Of a DNA stretch of 64,000 bases, positions 50,350 through 62,469 are shown one piece after another. Numbering within the stretch: position 1 is the stretch's first letter; every line of letters starts with the position of its first letter. The position numbers and the translations under genes are program-made. Under the pieces are notes generated by a model that was given only the letters and a program-made list of their open reading frames with translations, ran no database searches and was not told the DNA's origin. The DNA comes from Silurus meridionalis (taxonomy: Eukaryota > Chordata > Actinopteri > Siluriformes > Siluridae): NCBI RefSeq assembly GCF_014805685.1, contig NC_060885.1, positions 14,988,632 through 15,052,631 of the forward strand, in the 5' to 3' direction.

Positions 50350-50391
<42 letters not shown>
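50350..50391. repeat. (TAA)14 trinucleotide repeat
   Basis: Second perfect TAA array 78 bp after the first. The poly-Asn frame across it is an artefact. Confidence 0.98.
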
Positions 50392-50394
<3 letters not shown>

Positions 50395-51689
50395 TGCAGC
50401 TTGGAGTAGTTTGGCTTGTATTGTAAACTCACAGATCCTGGTGGGAACTTGGTGCTCCCATGACACAGAGAGGTTTAGTGTCGTACTTTATGTCCCATCA
50501 TGTCTGTCTCTCTGACTTTGTGTGTGCTCATGTGAAGAGAGAGCCAGAAATAAAGTCACAGATAATAAGAATTGTATGGCCAAGGCAGAGTAAAAGTGAT
50601 GGAGACAGAGTTAGTAAAAGAGAGTTCTAAAATTTTTTTGCCCAAACCATGCATCAGGATTTTGGATCATAAGATCAAGCATGGGGTCTTCATCAGAGAG
50701 AGAGACATTTGGGCCTTTTCTTCATAGCCGCTAGTGTTGTGTACTCTTCGGGAAGATTTATGATTTCCTGTCCTGCCGTGGCATGATGGTTACTCTGATA
50801 ATTAAAGGGGCTATTATTTGTGTACTGCATATGCAGAGCAGGGCAGCAGGAAAGGTCACGGCGAGGCACCGAGGAGGTCTGTCGTTCGTCACCTCTCCCA
50901 GGAGAATGAGGTCACCCCTCCCAACAGCCCCTGCTCTACTCTCTACTTAGCATGAACTGAGTTTTAGGATTTTCAGACGTGAAAATGGAACACACGAGAA
51001 TAAACAGTTTTATGGCTTTGCCATAGTGACAATGCTATAAGAGATCGGGTAATTCACTGGTCTGCTGCCATTGTCCTCCTTCTGTGCACCACTCTACCTC
51101 TGGCATCATGTCACATGACACTCTGCTTCAGCTCTGCCCTGAGGGCATTCAGCAAAAGGGTTTACAGAGCACAGCTTGCCCGCTGTGCCGCTGCATGGAA
51201 ACCAGCGTGACTATTACAATACATTTTGGTTCAATACATAAAATCTGCATGTGCGAATACAGCAAGATCATTTGGCAAACGTGAACCAAAAACATGCAAC
51301 ATGAATAAATCCATCAAACTATGAATATAGTATGAGAAGTTTTCGGTATATATATTTGTGCTTTGTGGCAAGTTATACTGCTCAGACCTGATATCAGAAT
51401 TGTTCCATCTCATAAAACCATTCAGCAGTCCATCACCATGCTCCCCAAAATCAGCAGTAGTAATAATCAAAAAAGAGGGCAGAATCAGCTGCCAGGAGTC
51501 ACAGCACACCTCAATCAAATTACACGGATGCGCAATGAACATGTCACCCTTGGATTTTTTCATTTGCATAAAACAATTACCCCATGGACAGTGGGCTCAA
51601 TGTCGTCTAGACTCCATGCTTCATGTGGTGTCATCAGCCGCAGACACACTAGACTGGCTATAAATTAGCAATGAGCTGGGCTCGGCTAA

Positions 51690-51783
51690 GACGCATTATA
51701 GTGGTTATAAACCATGAGAATTTATTTAAATAGATAACACATATGCAAATCTCCCTGGCTGGCATGGCAACCATCTTGATGGT
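51690..51783. promoter_or_regulatory. candidate enhancer-like block next to hairpin
   Basis: Contains the octamer ATGCAAAT at 51743-51750 and an imperfect palindromic segment, ACCATCTTGATGGT (51770-51783), immediately before the perfect hairpin. The sequence is non-repetitive. Regulatory function is inferred from motif content only. Confidence 0.25.
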
Positions 51784-51822
51784 AGCTGCCCTTTCTTCAC
51801 CATACGTGAAGAAAGGGCAGCT
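51784..51822. other. perfect 17-bp inverted repeat with 5-nt loop
   Basis: AGCTGCCCTTTCTTCAC (51784-51800), loop CATAC, then the exact reverse complement GTGAAGAAAGGGCAGCT (51806-51822). In RNA the stem could extend by one G-U and one G-C pair to 19 bp. It is shorter than a usual microRNA precursor and has no T-run typical of a pol III terminator. It could be a cruciform or protein-binding palindrome, an RNA hairpin, or the product of a template-switch mutation. Confidence 0.9.
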
Positions 51823-54510
51823 GCGAGCAAGCAAGAGGGAGAAGAAATCTATAATGAACCCTGACACCTTATTAGTGTACACACTGGACACTTATTAACT
51901 CACACTGGAGAAGAAAAAAGCACACCCTGACCGTGTAACGTTGGCGTTTCTGATTTCATAGTCTGCATTCACATTGCCATATGATTAAAGTGATGGTAAT
52001 AACAGACATTTAGGAAGTAATTATTATAGATATTCACATCAGTGACCTCTTAACATACCTGGAATCTTATCAGTTGTTATGAGTAGCAATTGGAACAGAT
52101 CAGAAAACAGCAATCACAGAAAAAGGCTTCTTAGAGCTGTGACTACGTGGAAAAAAACTCCACACAGGTCAGTAGAATAACAGTGATTCAGTGGTACAGA
52201 GCACCACCTTGCTCTGTATCTCTGTGGCTACTCTATTGAGAAAAAGGGCACAATTTCTTTCTCTCCCAAGTTTATGACTATAAAGGTATATTTATATCTT
52301 CATGTATTGCACCCCCTCTATATTCACTGTTCTTTTCTATTAGCAAGCTCTGCCTTCATCGATCAATACAGACAATATACTGAGTACTTACTTAGAGTTA
52401 GAGAGCGAGAGAGTGGGTGAGGGTCCTGCTTATTGTCCTTCAATAAGACTGGACTCATCTGTCTTAAATGAGCCAAAATAGGTGCAGCAAAACAAGGCTG
52501 TCGCACTTAACTGGTTTTCAGAGTTATCCAAAGTCCAATCTGACACGCTTGTGTGTGCATGTGTGTGAGATTAATGTATAATGGCCACTGTGATGGGTCA
52601 AGTGTATAGAAATGTAAATCAGAACACCGACTGACTCTCTGTGTCCATGAGGCATGTTGTGTGTTAGAAACATGAGACTGACAAAGAGTGTGTGCGTGTG
52701 TTTCAGTGTCTGTGCTTTCTCACTGGAAGAGACAACATGGATTTGCTGAACTCGGCCTTCACAACTTCTTCAAGATATGATTTAAACACAGATATTTTTT
52801 TCCCTTTTCCTTCATTTTAGTCAACAAACCCCAAGCAATGTATATGTATACGCAATTAGCTAGTGAAAGTTATTGGTGACACCTTGCGTTTTGTTTCTAG
52901 TCTTCTTTCAAGTGTGTGGTGGAAGATCTGCCTTTTCGTGACTTAACTCTTAGGCCCCCATTTCCCTCAGCTGTCCTCCTCGAGGTTAAACACTGCATCC
53001 ACTACAAGGAGATTTTACAGTGGATTCTTTAACTATATAAACAAAGCAGGTAATGGGGGCTGTTTATTGTACAGCCTGCCCCATCCTTACCATGATGTCT
53101 TTATAGCTCACATACCATCAACCATGTTTATGTGTCTGTGTTCTGTGCCTCTGCCCTTGAACTTGCCTGGCCCTCGTCACCCCTCCTGTCTTCTTTCCCT
53201 CACGGACACTCATTAACCTAGCTCAACGCAAACATTCAAATACGCACACCCTCCTTCAGGTCACGGCGAGAAAGAGAGTTTATGATTGAATGCCATAATT
53301 AACACAAAACCGTATTGTGCAATGAATGGTTCGACTGCTGGAGTGACATGTCCTGAGTGACAGACAAGAATGTCATAGACAACGGATCAAAATGAAAGAA
53401 AAAAGAACGACAATAAAAACAATGGCACTGCCGGACCAATGCCCATGCATGGATGACAATCACACACAGAAAAGTATAACAATAAACAAAGGAGGTAAGG
53501 GTGGAGGAAGAGTGAACTAATCTCCTAGAGTGAGAAAGAAATGCAGACTGAGGGGAAAGAAAGAAAGAAAGACAGGCTCTATTGTGGGACACATGAGGAT
53601 CTATATGCATGCAAGTAGTGGCCAGTCATTGTGAATCAAGGGGAGTTTAATCAATGTCAGAGCTCAATCAATATTTAGTCCCATGTGTCTCTCCTTTCCT
53701 GTCCTGAACTTGGACTAACCTTCCTCACTCATGTATCACCAGGACTTTCCCCATGTGGTTCAATACATAGCAGAAGAGAACAGTTACATGTGACATGCTT
53801 TATGACCACTGGCAAAACTAGATTCCTTTTACAAATATATTTAAAACTAAAAAACCACAACAACAAAGCCATGTGAAATTTGTCTGTATGTGTGTATGTG
53901 TGTGTATCCTAATCTAATCCTGATAACTAGACACGACTAAAGTATTACCATTAATTAAGCGTTGTAAAGTGTTTTATAGGTTAGTAAAAGTGTTCAGTCC
54001 TCCTGAGGCACCAAAACACTTTAGAAAATTTTAGTGATGATTTCCCGGAAATATCCTGGAAGGAGGACTAATAACCTAAAGATATTCCCTCAGTTGGTGT
54101 TTCACCGTGGTGAAGAATGCTGTCCGTCACATCACTTCAACTTCTTCCAAAAAGGATCATAGTAGATTTCATACAATATTTACATGCCTATTGAAGAGTT
54201 CAATGAGGCTTCGTGTCCTGTGGATGGGGCAGAATTATCTTGGAAGAGACCACTCCCATCAGGATTGAAATGTTCATCATAGGATAAAAGGTGATCAGAC
54301 AGAAAAACGTTGTATTGATTTGCAATGGTGCTTCACTTGAAGGGGGATATATGATATGGGTTTTCAGGCTATTGCGGTGACTGTGCACCGTGTCTCATGT
54401 GTTGGTGTTATGTGGTTAAAGGGTGTGTACAAACTGCTAATTTTAACGGAGAAATAGACGGTTTAATTTATACTCACATTACTGCCTTCTGAAGTTGCCC
54501 ATGTTTATAG

Positions 54511-54512
<2 letters not shown>

Positions 54513-54575
<63 letters not shown>

Positions 54576-54578
54576 GTG
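54513..54578. repeat. (TG)n microsatellite
   Basis: About 29 perfect TG units and a CGTGTGTG tail. Confidence 0.98.
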
Positions 54579-55456
54579 CATATCATGGTTACATTATGTG
54601 TCACACACCACCACTGCCTGTTAGTGACATCTGCTGGGAAAATGGTTCTTCTTTTCATAATCCAACTACTCAAGACATCAAAACCCCATACTTACTCATA
54701 GACATAGTCGGGATGAAAATCGAGACACAGACAAATGTCGAAAAGTATTGGGTTCTGCACCCTAACAATGAACTCCACTTTGTTGTTCTGTCTAGATTCA
54801 TAACCAGTGGAGAGTTGTGGCCTTCCACATTCCTATGCTATTTCTCATCTGTCCTGTCCTGACTTGCTAACCAAACCACAAAGTGCACTTGTGTCTGTTT
54901 TTTCGACTTTTTATTCTTCTTCTTTTTGGTGTGTGAGTGTAAAAAGATGTCCATTTGATATACCAAGTCCTTCTGTATTGTTTAGGTGATGATGTGTCCC
55001 TTACAACTGTGAGATCTATGACCTGCCACCCTGTTAACAGGAAACTTTTTTGTGTGTGTTCATGTGTGTGTTATTGTAAGCAATGATGTGTGGCAGAATT
55101 TTTTTTCTTTAGAAAAAAAGACCAGGCTAGGGTTTCTCTGCTGTAAGATTTTCCAGACAGTGGTTATGTCAAGATGGAAGGCAGAGTTTTGGATCATAAA
55201 ACTATATGAATCGTAGTCAGGGTTCATGCGCACACCAACAATGGAGCCGAAGCAGATTATGGAAGTGGAGAATCAATCATAAGCCTTAATATACAGCTAT
55301 TGTATTGCAGTGAGGGATGAGTGTCGAGGCAATACCGTTAGCTCAGCATTATCCGGCCTCAGTCAAACTACTTACAATATCTACATCTGAATGCATAAGG
55401 CTTGCATTACTTTGGATATGCTGTGATGCTTTGTGGGCAAAATGTGTGTAGGACAG

Positions 55457-55459
<3 letters not shown>

Positions 55460-55489
<30 letters not shown>
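55460..55489. repeat. (GA)15 microsatellite
   Basis: Perfect short GA array. Confidence 0.97.
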
Positions 55490-55491
<2 letters not shown>

Positions 55492-55781
55492 ATGCTCACA
55501 CACACTGAGGCACAGTGCAGCTGGCACAGACTGAGATAAGGGACGATGGCCAGCAGGGACACTGCCATCGCTTCACCTCTCCTGCTGCATGAGTCATTAG
55601 AGCTCAAATTGGATCGGTGACGAAGAGCTTCGCAAAAGTAAACATGCAGGCTAGCCTGAAGCAGCTAAATAAAGACAGGCAGGTGCATTATATGGAAATA
55701 CATCAAGCACTGGTAATATCATCGATATTTTCTATGGAAACAATAGTTGGTCAGTGAGTGTAGGATTGTGGTTTACTACAT

Positions 55782-55784
<3 letters not shown>

Positions 55785-55823
<39 letters not shown>

Positions 55824-55850
55824 TGTGTGTGTGTTTGTGTATGTTTGTGT
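55785..55850. repeat. (TG)n microsatellite, imperfect tail
   Basis: About 18 TG units, then CTGTGTGTG and TTGTGTATG variants. Confidence 0.96.
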
Positions 55851-55994
55851 AGGGTGCCCTCCACCCTTCCCATGCTGACTGAACTTTCACCCTACAACCC
55901 CTCCCTCCTGTGCCCTGGCCTTATGTCACATCATATTTAGCCATCAGTACTGCATGTCACTGTTGAATGAAAAAGACTGGGTCTATGTGTGTAA

Positions 55995-55997
<3 letters not shown>

Positions 55998-56037
<40 letters not shown>

Positions 56038-56044
56038 AGAGAGA
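55998..56044. repeat. (GA)n microsatellite
   Basis: About 16 GA units with an AAAGAGAAAGAGAG tail. Downstream purine-rich sequence extends to about 56370. Confidence 0.96.
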
Positions 56045-57004
56045 ACCAAGAGGAAAGATGCCATGGCTGCGGCCCTGCGTCTTCCTGGTGACTAGCATGC
56101 TCCACAGTGAGCAGCCCTCCAGCCACGGATTTGATCTTTGCAAAGGCTAACATCTGTCGGCTGTCATTTTAGCAAGATTGATGACAGGCCAAGGAATGGA
56201 GAGAAAGGAGGGAGGGAGACAGGGATGGAGAGGATGGACAGGAGAGCGATGAAGGCATCAAGAGAGGGCAAGCGATTGCAGGGGAAAATGGTGACAGTGC
56301 CAGTCCCAACCTGTTGGGAGAGGGAAATATGTGCAGGGAGAGATAGAGAGAGAGAGAGGGAAAGAGAGAGATTTGAATTTTTAATCCTTGATTTAATACA
56401 ATAAAATTTTAGGGATCATAGACATAATATTTTTGATATGAGTGTTTTTTTTATAAATTTGGAATCTAAGAAGGGATTTCTACATTGAAATTCACTGCAT
56501 TATCACAGCTACTGAACAGGAATCATTTCTCCCTGACAAGTATATGAAGAGCATACTGAATCAGTTTATAGTACAGTAATGTGTATGTTTCAGTTCAGTC
56601 TACTGACCCTGCACCTGTATTAATTCTCTTGGCTAACAAACTGGAGTGCTCGCTACATTGTGTCCTTCGTTATTGAGTTAATGGAATCAGAGTCAAGAGG
56701 ATGCATATTGTGTCCTGTGTAATTTAAGCAGGAAATGCACCCTGGTATCTGGTCTACTCTTTACCAAAGATAATAGAATGCACAGAGTATATCATTAACA
56801 AGAGGTGAGAAATATATAATGACTTCATTCATGTGCTAATCTAGGCTTTAATTGATTATTTATAGATTTTTTTAAGTGAAGAATAATGACATCTAACAGA
56901 AAAGAAAATTATAAATTTGTAGATTTTTTAATATACCTATTGGATAGTTTGTCATTTATATATGTAAGTCTGTCCATGGGGCATTGTCAGAAACGTTCCC
57001 GTCT

Positions 57005-57185
57005 GTTGTACACATACATTCACACAATTTATAGCCAGTCAGCATACTTGCATGTATTTGTAAGGTGAAAGAAACCAGAGAACCCAAAGGAAAAACACTT
57101 GGACAATGGGGGAATGTGAATCAAACAACTGCCAGAGGTGCAGCTTGGTGCAGCAAAAATACCCCCTGCACCACTATACCTCCTA
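57005..57185 (-). mobile_element. tRNA-derived SINE-like repeat (copy 6)
   Basis: ACATACATTCACACAATTTATAG, AGTCAGCATACTTGCATGTA, GAAAGAAACCAGAGAACCCAAAGG and CCCTGCACCACTATACC follow the minus-strand order of the copy at 14405. Strongly diverged and missing the element's 3' third. Confidence 0.6.
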
Positions 57186-57386
57186 AATATTTAAAAAATA
57201 ATTATATAAAACATAAAGTGAACCATTTATCATCAGCCAATATTATCATCACTATCAAATCCAATCCATTAATCCACTGATATATTTGTTTGTTTTATAA
57301 TTATTAACCTTAAAATATAGTTGCAAGCAAGCAAGCAAACAAACAAACAAACAACAAAACATGCATTCACAGGTCCTTCACACAGC

Positions 57387-57390
<4 letters not shown>

Positions 57391-57463
<73 letters not shown>
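57391..57463. repeat. (AT)36 microsatellite
   Basis: Perfect AT array, preceded by AAGC/AAAC tetramers at 57322-57355 and followed within 30 bp by a likely LTR. Confidence 0.97.
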
Positions 57464-57466
<3 letters not shown>

Positions 57467-57489
57467 CTATATCCACCTATCACTCCAAG

Positions 57490-57830
57490 CAGATCTCCCA
57501 CTTACTGATCAGCTACACCTGGCCCTCATCAGTTCTCACACTACATAAACCCCGTTCCTTCACCAGCTCATTGTCCGTTCTACAGCTTAGGCTAAAGAAC
57601 ACAGTTGGACTACCCAAGCAGCTTTGTTTGGTTTTTCGTTGCTTACCAGACTCTGTGTGTTTGGTTACTACAGTATAGTCACAGCTTTCACCTTGATTAG
57701 TTAACCTGGCTTTTCTGGGCGGTTTGCTGTTTTCTGCTTTGCCCTGTTGTGTTTTTTCGTTAAAAACCTTCGTGGATTTCACTTCGGTTTCCGGCACGTT
57801 CTTTTCGCCTGACGATCCGCCATTTTAATT
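57490..57830 (+). mobile_element. probable LTR fragment, different from the 10397 family
   Basis: The organisation resembles fish LTRs: ACACCTGGCCCTCATCAG near the start, a TATA-like CTACATAAACC at 57541, a T-rich middle with repeated TTTGGTTTTTCGTT-type segments, and a 3' end GGTTTCCGGCACGTTCTTTTCGCCTGACGATCCGCCA. Exact TG...CA ends and a target duplication were not found, so boundaries are approximate. The overlapping open frames of 94-105 codons do not match gag or pol. Confidence 0.5.
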
Positions 57831-57839
57831 TAAACTAGT

Positions 57840-60110
57840 CAGTTCAGTTTTACTGTCAATACAAACTGGTTGTTAATGCTGAAAAAAATAGTTTTAATTT
57901 TTACAATGTATAGCTATAATTTGCTTTATTCCTATTTGCATGAATTTATTCTGCTTTTGTCAGCTGTAAGGTGTGCTAATTTACCCTCATTGTGTTATGA
58001 ATTAGAATATGAATTGTTCTTACTTTATACTTTCTAATTAAAATCATTTGCACTGTTTCTTGATTTAGGAATTTGAAACTTCTACTTTTTCAATAAAATG
58101 TTTGGTGTATTACTATAATAACTGTTGTACTTCTTCCAGCTTTACTGTAGATTAATGAAAGAATGGGTAAAAGCATGAAAGCGAATGCAACTCAGCTCTT
58201 TTCCAGCTCGTGCCACAACAAAATGCCTAGTTTACCAGAATGAAGGCATTAAGGCCTAATGACAATCTCCTAATGTAACCAGGCTGCTGAGAGTGATGCT
58301 GCATCAGGCGATGGGTTCTATCCGTGGTCCTAATCAACAGCTTGTTCTGGCCTCATTAGGAGAGCTCTTATGAAGATGAGTCCCTCTTTTAAACTTCCAG
58401 CAGGGAGTGAGGAGAATAGTGCTGGAGTAGAGGGCTGCAATGTCACTCACCACAAATGCTGTTCCCAAAACCACCCAGAGTGAGCCGCCTGTCACCATCA
58501 TCTAGTGTAGCCTGCCAGTCTCCATCAGTGTATATGTGTGTGTGTATGTGTGAAGCTCTTTCTCTCTTTCTCTCTTCTTTCAGCAGTGCTAAATGCTACA
58601 GACTAGTTCCACAATGTTGATGCTCCAGAGAATGCACTCTACTAGCACTAATGCACAACTATCTTTTCAGGATGATTATTTGGCTTAATTACTGTTATGT
58701 GTCAAACATGGTGATAGACAAGTGTATGGAAGCTGACAGCTCCTCATCTTATCATAGAGCTGAAACACGACATGTGGTTAATACATGTTTCTGTCACACT
58801 CTAGCCTCACCGCTTGTATGGTCAGGCTGAAGGCGAATTCCAAGAACAATTGATTCAAGAGCTCATCAGTTATTCCTCTTATTTGTGAAAAACAGTAAGA
58901 ATATGCAGCTATTTTATGAACCTGAACTGGAGTCTGATGGTTACCGAGTAGAGCATTCCATTTAGCACCTAAGTTGAGAAGTTTCTGGCTGAAGATGGAA
59001 CTGGAGCAGATACAAATGCACAAGAAACAACACTATAATAAGTATCTATACTGATAGAATCCAGCCATGGTAGTATTACTGGTAATGAAAGTAGTCAGAA
59101 AACATTGATTTATTTATTTCAATTTCTTATTAATTCTTGTTCTGGTTTAGATAAAAACTAGAGCATGGTGTTGATACAAACACTGAAAAAAGTCAAATTA
59201 GAGACGTTAACACTACAAGTGACCTGCAGTCTATATTCTATATTACATGCACTTTTTTATAGAACATTACAGATTCTGTTAGCTTTGAGTGATTTTTCCC
59301 TTGTTAGCATTTATGTAGTTACACACTGCTCTCTATTTGATCTATTAGTTTATTTGTAAGAATTTCTTCTGTGCTATGTTATTTTATTCCGTATACAGTA
59401 AGCAACAGTCATCTCTCCCTGGCATATTGGTTCTGCCCTTAGAGGTTTGAATAGTTCACATTTTTAGTAAACTAGATAACTAGAAGTTTTGTGGCTAATG
59501 TGTACCAAAAAGAGACCACTCATCTCTTCCTCATGGACGCATTTCAAAATTCTGCTCCACAGGCCACATGAGTAATATTGCTACTGTCTTTGGTATGAGT
59601 GCATTGGTTATCTCTGAGCATGTTTCAGTACAGTCCTAAGGTTGGGCAAACATTACACATGTAGGTGGGGTCAGATACAGTACTGATCGTATATTTAATA
59701 TGTCTGTAAACCTGGGAAAAACAGCGACAATAGAATTTTTGTAAATATCTGCATTATGCATCATTATGTAACTTTATTTTGGATGATCTTGGCATATGTG
59801 TGCAGGCATACAAGAAATCAGGCAGGTGATTGTTAATAGCCCTGTTTATGGGTTATACGGGATTACATATGCAATGTTGCATTTTTCCTCCATTTGTTCT
59901 GTCACAGTTGATTGCACAAACTGTTTTATTGTATATATCCCTGGCTATGCAATGTTATGGTTAAATGAAAAGAAAGAAAGCTTAAAAGTCTAATAGGCAA
60001 ATGTGTTTTACTGTGTAAGTTGAAAGCGTGGTATGTCGTCATAACCAAGTCTATATTTAAAACAGGTCACCTTAACCCTACCCCCACTTCTTCTGCTGCT
60101 TCAATGACAT
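57840..60110. other. unique DNA, no gene seen
   Basis: AT-rich at 57840-58130, a balanced block at 58190-58540, then AT-rich. No mobile element or gene recognised; frames at most 81 codons. Confidence 0.5.
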
Positions 60111-60148
60111 CCACTGAATAAGAGACTGCTGTGACATCTGGATTCAGT

Positions 60149-60149
<1 letters not shown>

Positions 60150-60204
<55 letters not shown>
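60150..60204. repeat. (CA)27 microsatellite
   Basis: Perfect CA array. Confidence 0.98.
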
Positions 60205-60209
<5 letters not shown>

Positions 60210-60696
60210 TGTATATATGTGCGTGTATACTGAAAAGCATATGTGTGAATGATATATGTATATATGTAAAGCGCACATGCTCTGTGCAGCCATGGCGGAA
60301 TTATTTCAGCACAGCGTGACGGGATGCAGCCAGTTGACTGATCTGACAGCACAGCCACTGCAACAACCTCAATCTTTTTTTTTTCATAGTGAGCCAGCTT
60401 TGGACATCTGCATGTTTACCATCTTATATGGCGAACATTTGCAGCATGATGTGTGTCTAAGCAATTCAGGTGAGAGGGTGGGGGAGGAGAGAATAAGAAC
60501 AAGATAGAGAAGATGAGAAGATAGTGAGATAGAGAGGGAAACATATGGAGAAGTGACAGGGGATGGAAGATAGGATAAGGAACAGAAACCTACCATAAGC
60601 TTTTTCTTGGCCTATTGTGATAGGATAGAAGTTAAAAAAAATGTCTGCAGTTCATTTGCCTCTCAGATATGCTGAAAGCTTTTTTTTTCCTATCTG

Positions 60697-60730
60697 TCCA
60701 TCCATCCATCTATCCATCCATCCATCTATC
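60697..60730. repeat. (TCCA)n/(TCTA)n tetranucleotide repeat
   Basis: TCCATCCATCCATCTATCCATCC and a trailing TATC. Confidence 0.95.
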
Positions 60731-61046
60731 TCCCTGCCTCTCTCTTTCGCCTTGACCTAGATTCATGTGGAGAGAGAGTGGCACGTCTGCCTGGCCAGAG
60801 AGCAGCCGGCCGCGCTCGGCAGCTCAAGTGTCTATAAAATATGACTCCCTATCTCCAAATAAGAATAATGAAAAGCAGTGGCATGACAGATTGGACATAG
60901 ATGAGATTGCCACTGTGACTATATGCATGCGGTGCTCACTGGCTTTGCATCTGAAATGGAAAAAGGGTGGGCGAGTGGGTGTCAGCCTGTCGTGTCTGAT
61001 GTTAAGGGGATATGGTCCTCCACCCTTTTACTGAGAGCAGCTACAA

Positions 61047-61072
61047 CCCACACACTCACATACCCACACCCA

Positions 61073-61121
<49 letters not shown>

Positions 61122-61123
61122 AC
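61047..61123. repeat. imperfect (CA)n microsatellite
   Basis: CCCACA variants followed by about 20 CA units and a CTCACA ending. Confidence 0.97.
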
Positions 61124-61369
61124 GTAGTATGCAAGATTGAACATTGTCTGTCCTCTGACCATATCTTCTTTCCTCATGTGGCCTTGCTGGTGTTGTCTCC
61201 ACAGACTGCCACCATCACACCGAATACAATGTCTTATTAAATCAGTTTAGGTGGGAGGACGTTTATAAGATAGCATAATTTACACTGATAACGTGCCTAA
61301 ATAGTTAAACAAACACGATGCTGTCAAGTCAGGCTTGTTAAAGCTTAGACATGTAGGCTGTCCTGTAAC

Positions 61370-61530
61370 GCACCACTTTGTCGAGCTAAGTAAATTAATT
61401 AGAGGTGCTGAGAGCCAGCGATTATAGGAAGGGAGGTTCAGTGGCTGCCAAGATGGCGGGTGGTGTGGCAAAGTGCCATCAGGCACATGTAAACACCTGT
61501 TACTGCTCTCTAATAAACGTACAGTATGCA
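61370..61530. promoter_or_regulatory. candidate regulatory block (YY1-, FOX- and E-box-like motifs)
   Basis: In about 120 bp: TAAATTAATTAGAG near 61391, CAAGATGGCGG (YY1-type) at 61449-61459, TGTAAACA (FOX-type) at 61488-61495 and an overlapping CACCTG E-box at 61494-61499. The sequence is non-repetitive. Motifs are seen; binding and activity are inference. Confidence 0.25.
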
Positions 61531-61949
61531 TTTTCTATGTGCGTGCAGTCTGCACAAAAACTCATCTGGTGCAATCATGCTCAAAACTACATTAGAAATA
61601 GAGAAGCATATGGGATGGGCAGTGCAGCAGAATTCAGCCAAAGCTCTAATTACAGTATGAGGCCATAGTTTTCCCTCCAAATAAAACCCCTCCTGCCATG
61701 TTGACTACAGGACACTGCAGTCTTCGCATGGCCACTGATGAGAGCTTGGCATGTCAGTTGCCATATGATTTTTCACACCATGGGAATCCTGACTGATGCG
61801 AGTTGATTTTATTATGTTGAGCCATGGGCATCGGAGAAGAAGGAAAGGTCACTTGTGATCATTTGTGACCTAATAAGAGAACTCTTCATCCTCCAAATGC
61901 TCCCCTGATGTGACACTTGGCAGATATGTCCAAACAGGCGTACACAGAA

Positions 61950-61951
<2 letters not shown>

Positions 61952-62019
<68 letters not shown>
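61952..62019. repeat. (CA)34 microsatellite
   Basis: Perfect CA array. The minus-strand poly-CV frames are artefacts. Confidence 0.98.
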
Positions 62020-62022
<3 letters not shown>

Positions 62023-62469
62023 CATAGTTGGCCATCTTCTTCCCTTTGGAGATTGATTGGACATAATTAAGTGGAGGAGCTGACAGAACAATTAGAAATA
62101 CAACATCCCATAAGGTTGCTTACCTCTTGGACTCCAAGATGGAGATTACTTTATTAAAAAGAATGGTGGACATGGGGAAATGCTCTCTGACAGCTGATAG
62201 AGAAGAATGTCTGGCCAATAGCATCTTATACACACAAGGCAAAACCTTTGTTTTTCTCTAAACGTGCAGTGAACCATCAGAGGACCTCTAGATGCCATAA
62301 GGCAGAGGACACCCTTCACAGAATGTCTGAGGATATTGAGGAATCTTTGAGTAATTCCTAATAGTTTATTGTATTTATTTAAAAAAAAAAAAAGCATCAT
62401 GCTTGTGATTGTATTTCTATATGTATTTACACACTTGACAACCTATTTGTTAGAGTTACTTTTAATTTT

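Larger units (their letters stand above)
50395..54510. other. unique DNA, no gene or mobile element seen
   Basis: Four kilobases without recognised repeats except short purine tracts. Frames of 101-112 codons at 51231-51668 overlap on both strands and in two plus-strand registers, the signature of chance. GC-balanced blocks at 50740-50940 and 51690-51830 are regulatory candidates. Confidence 0.5.

Noticed and set aside
51231..51668. Three frames of 101-112 codons
   Set aside because: They overlap on both strands and in two plus-strand registers, so coding potential is not specific to any of them.
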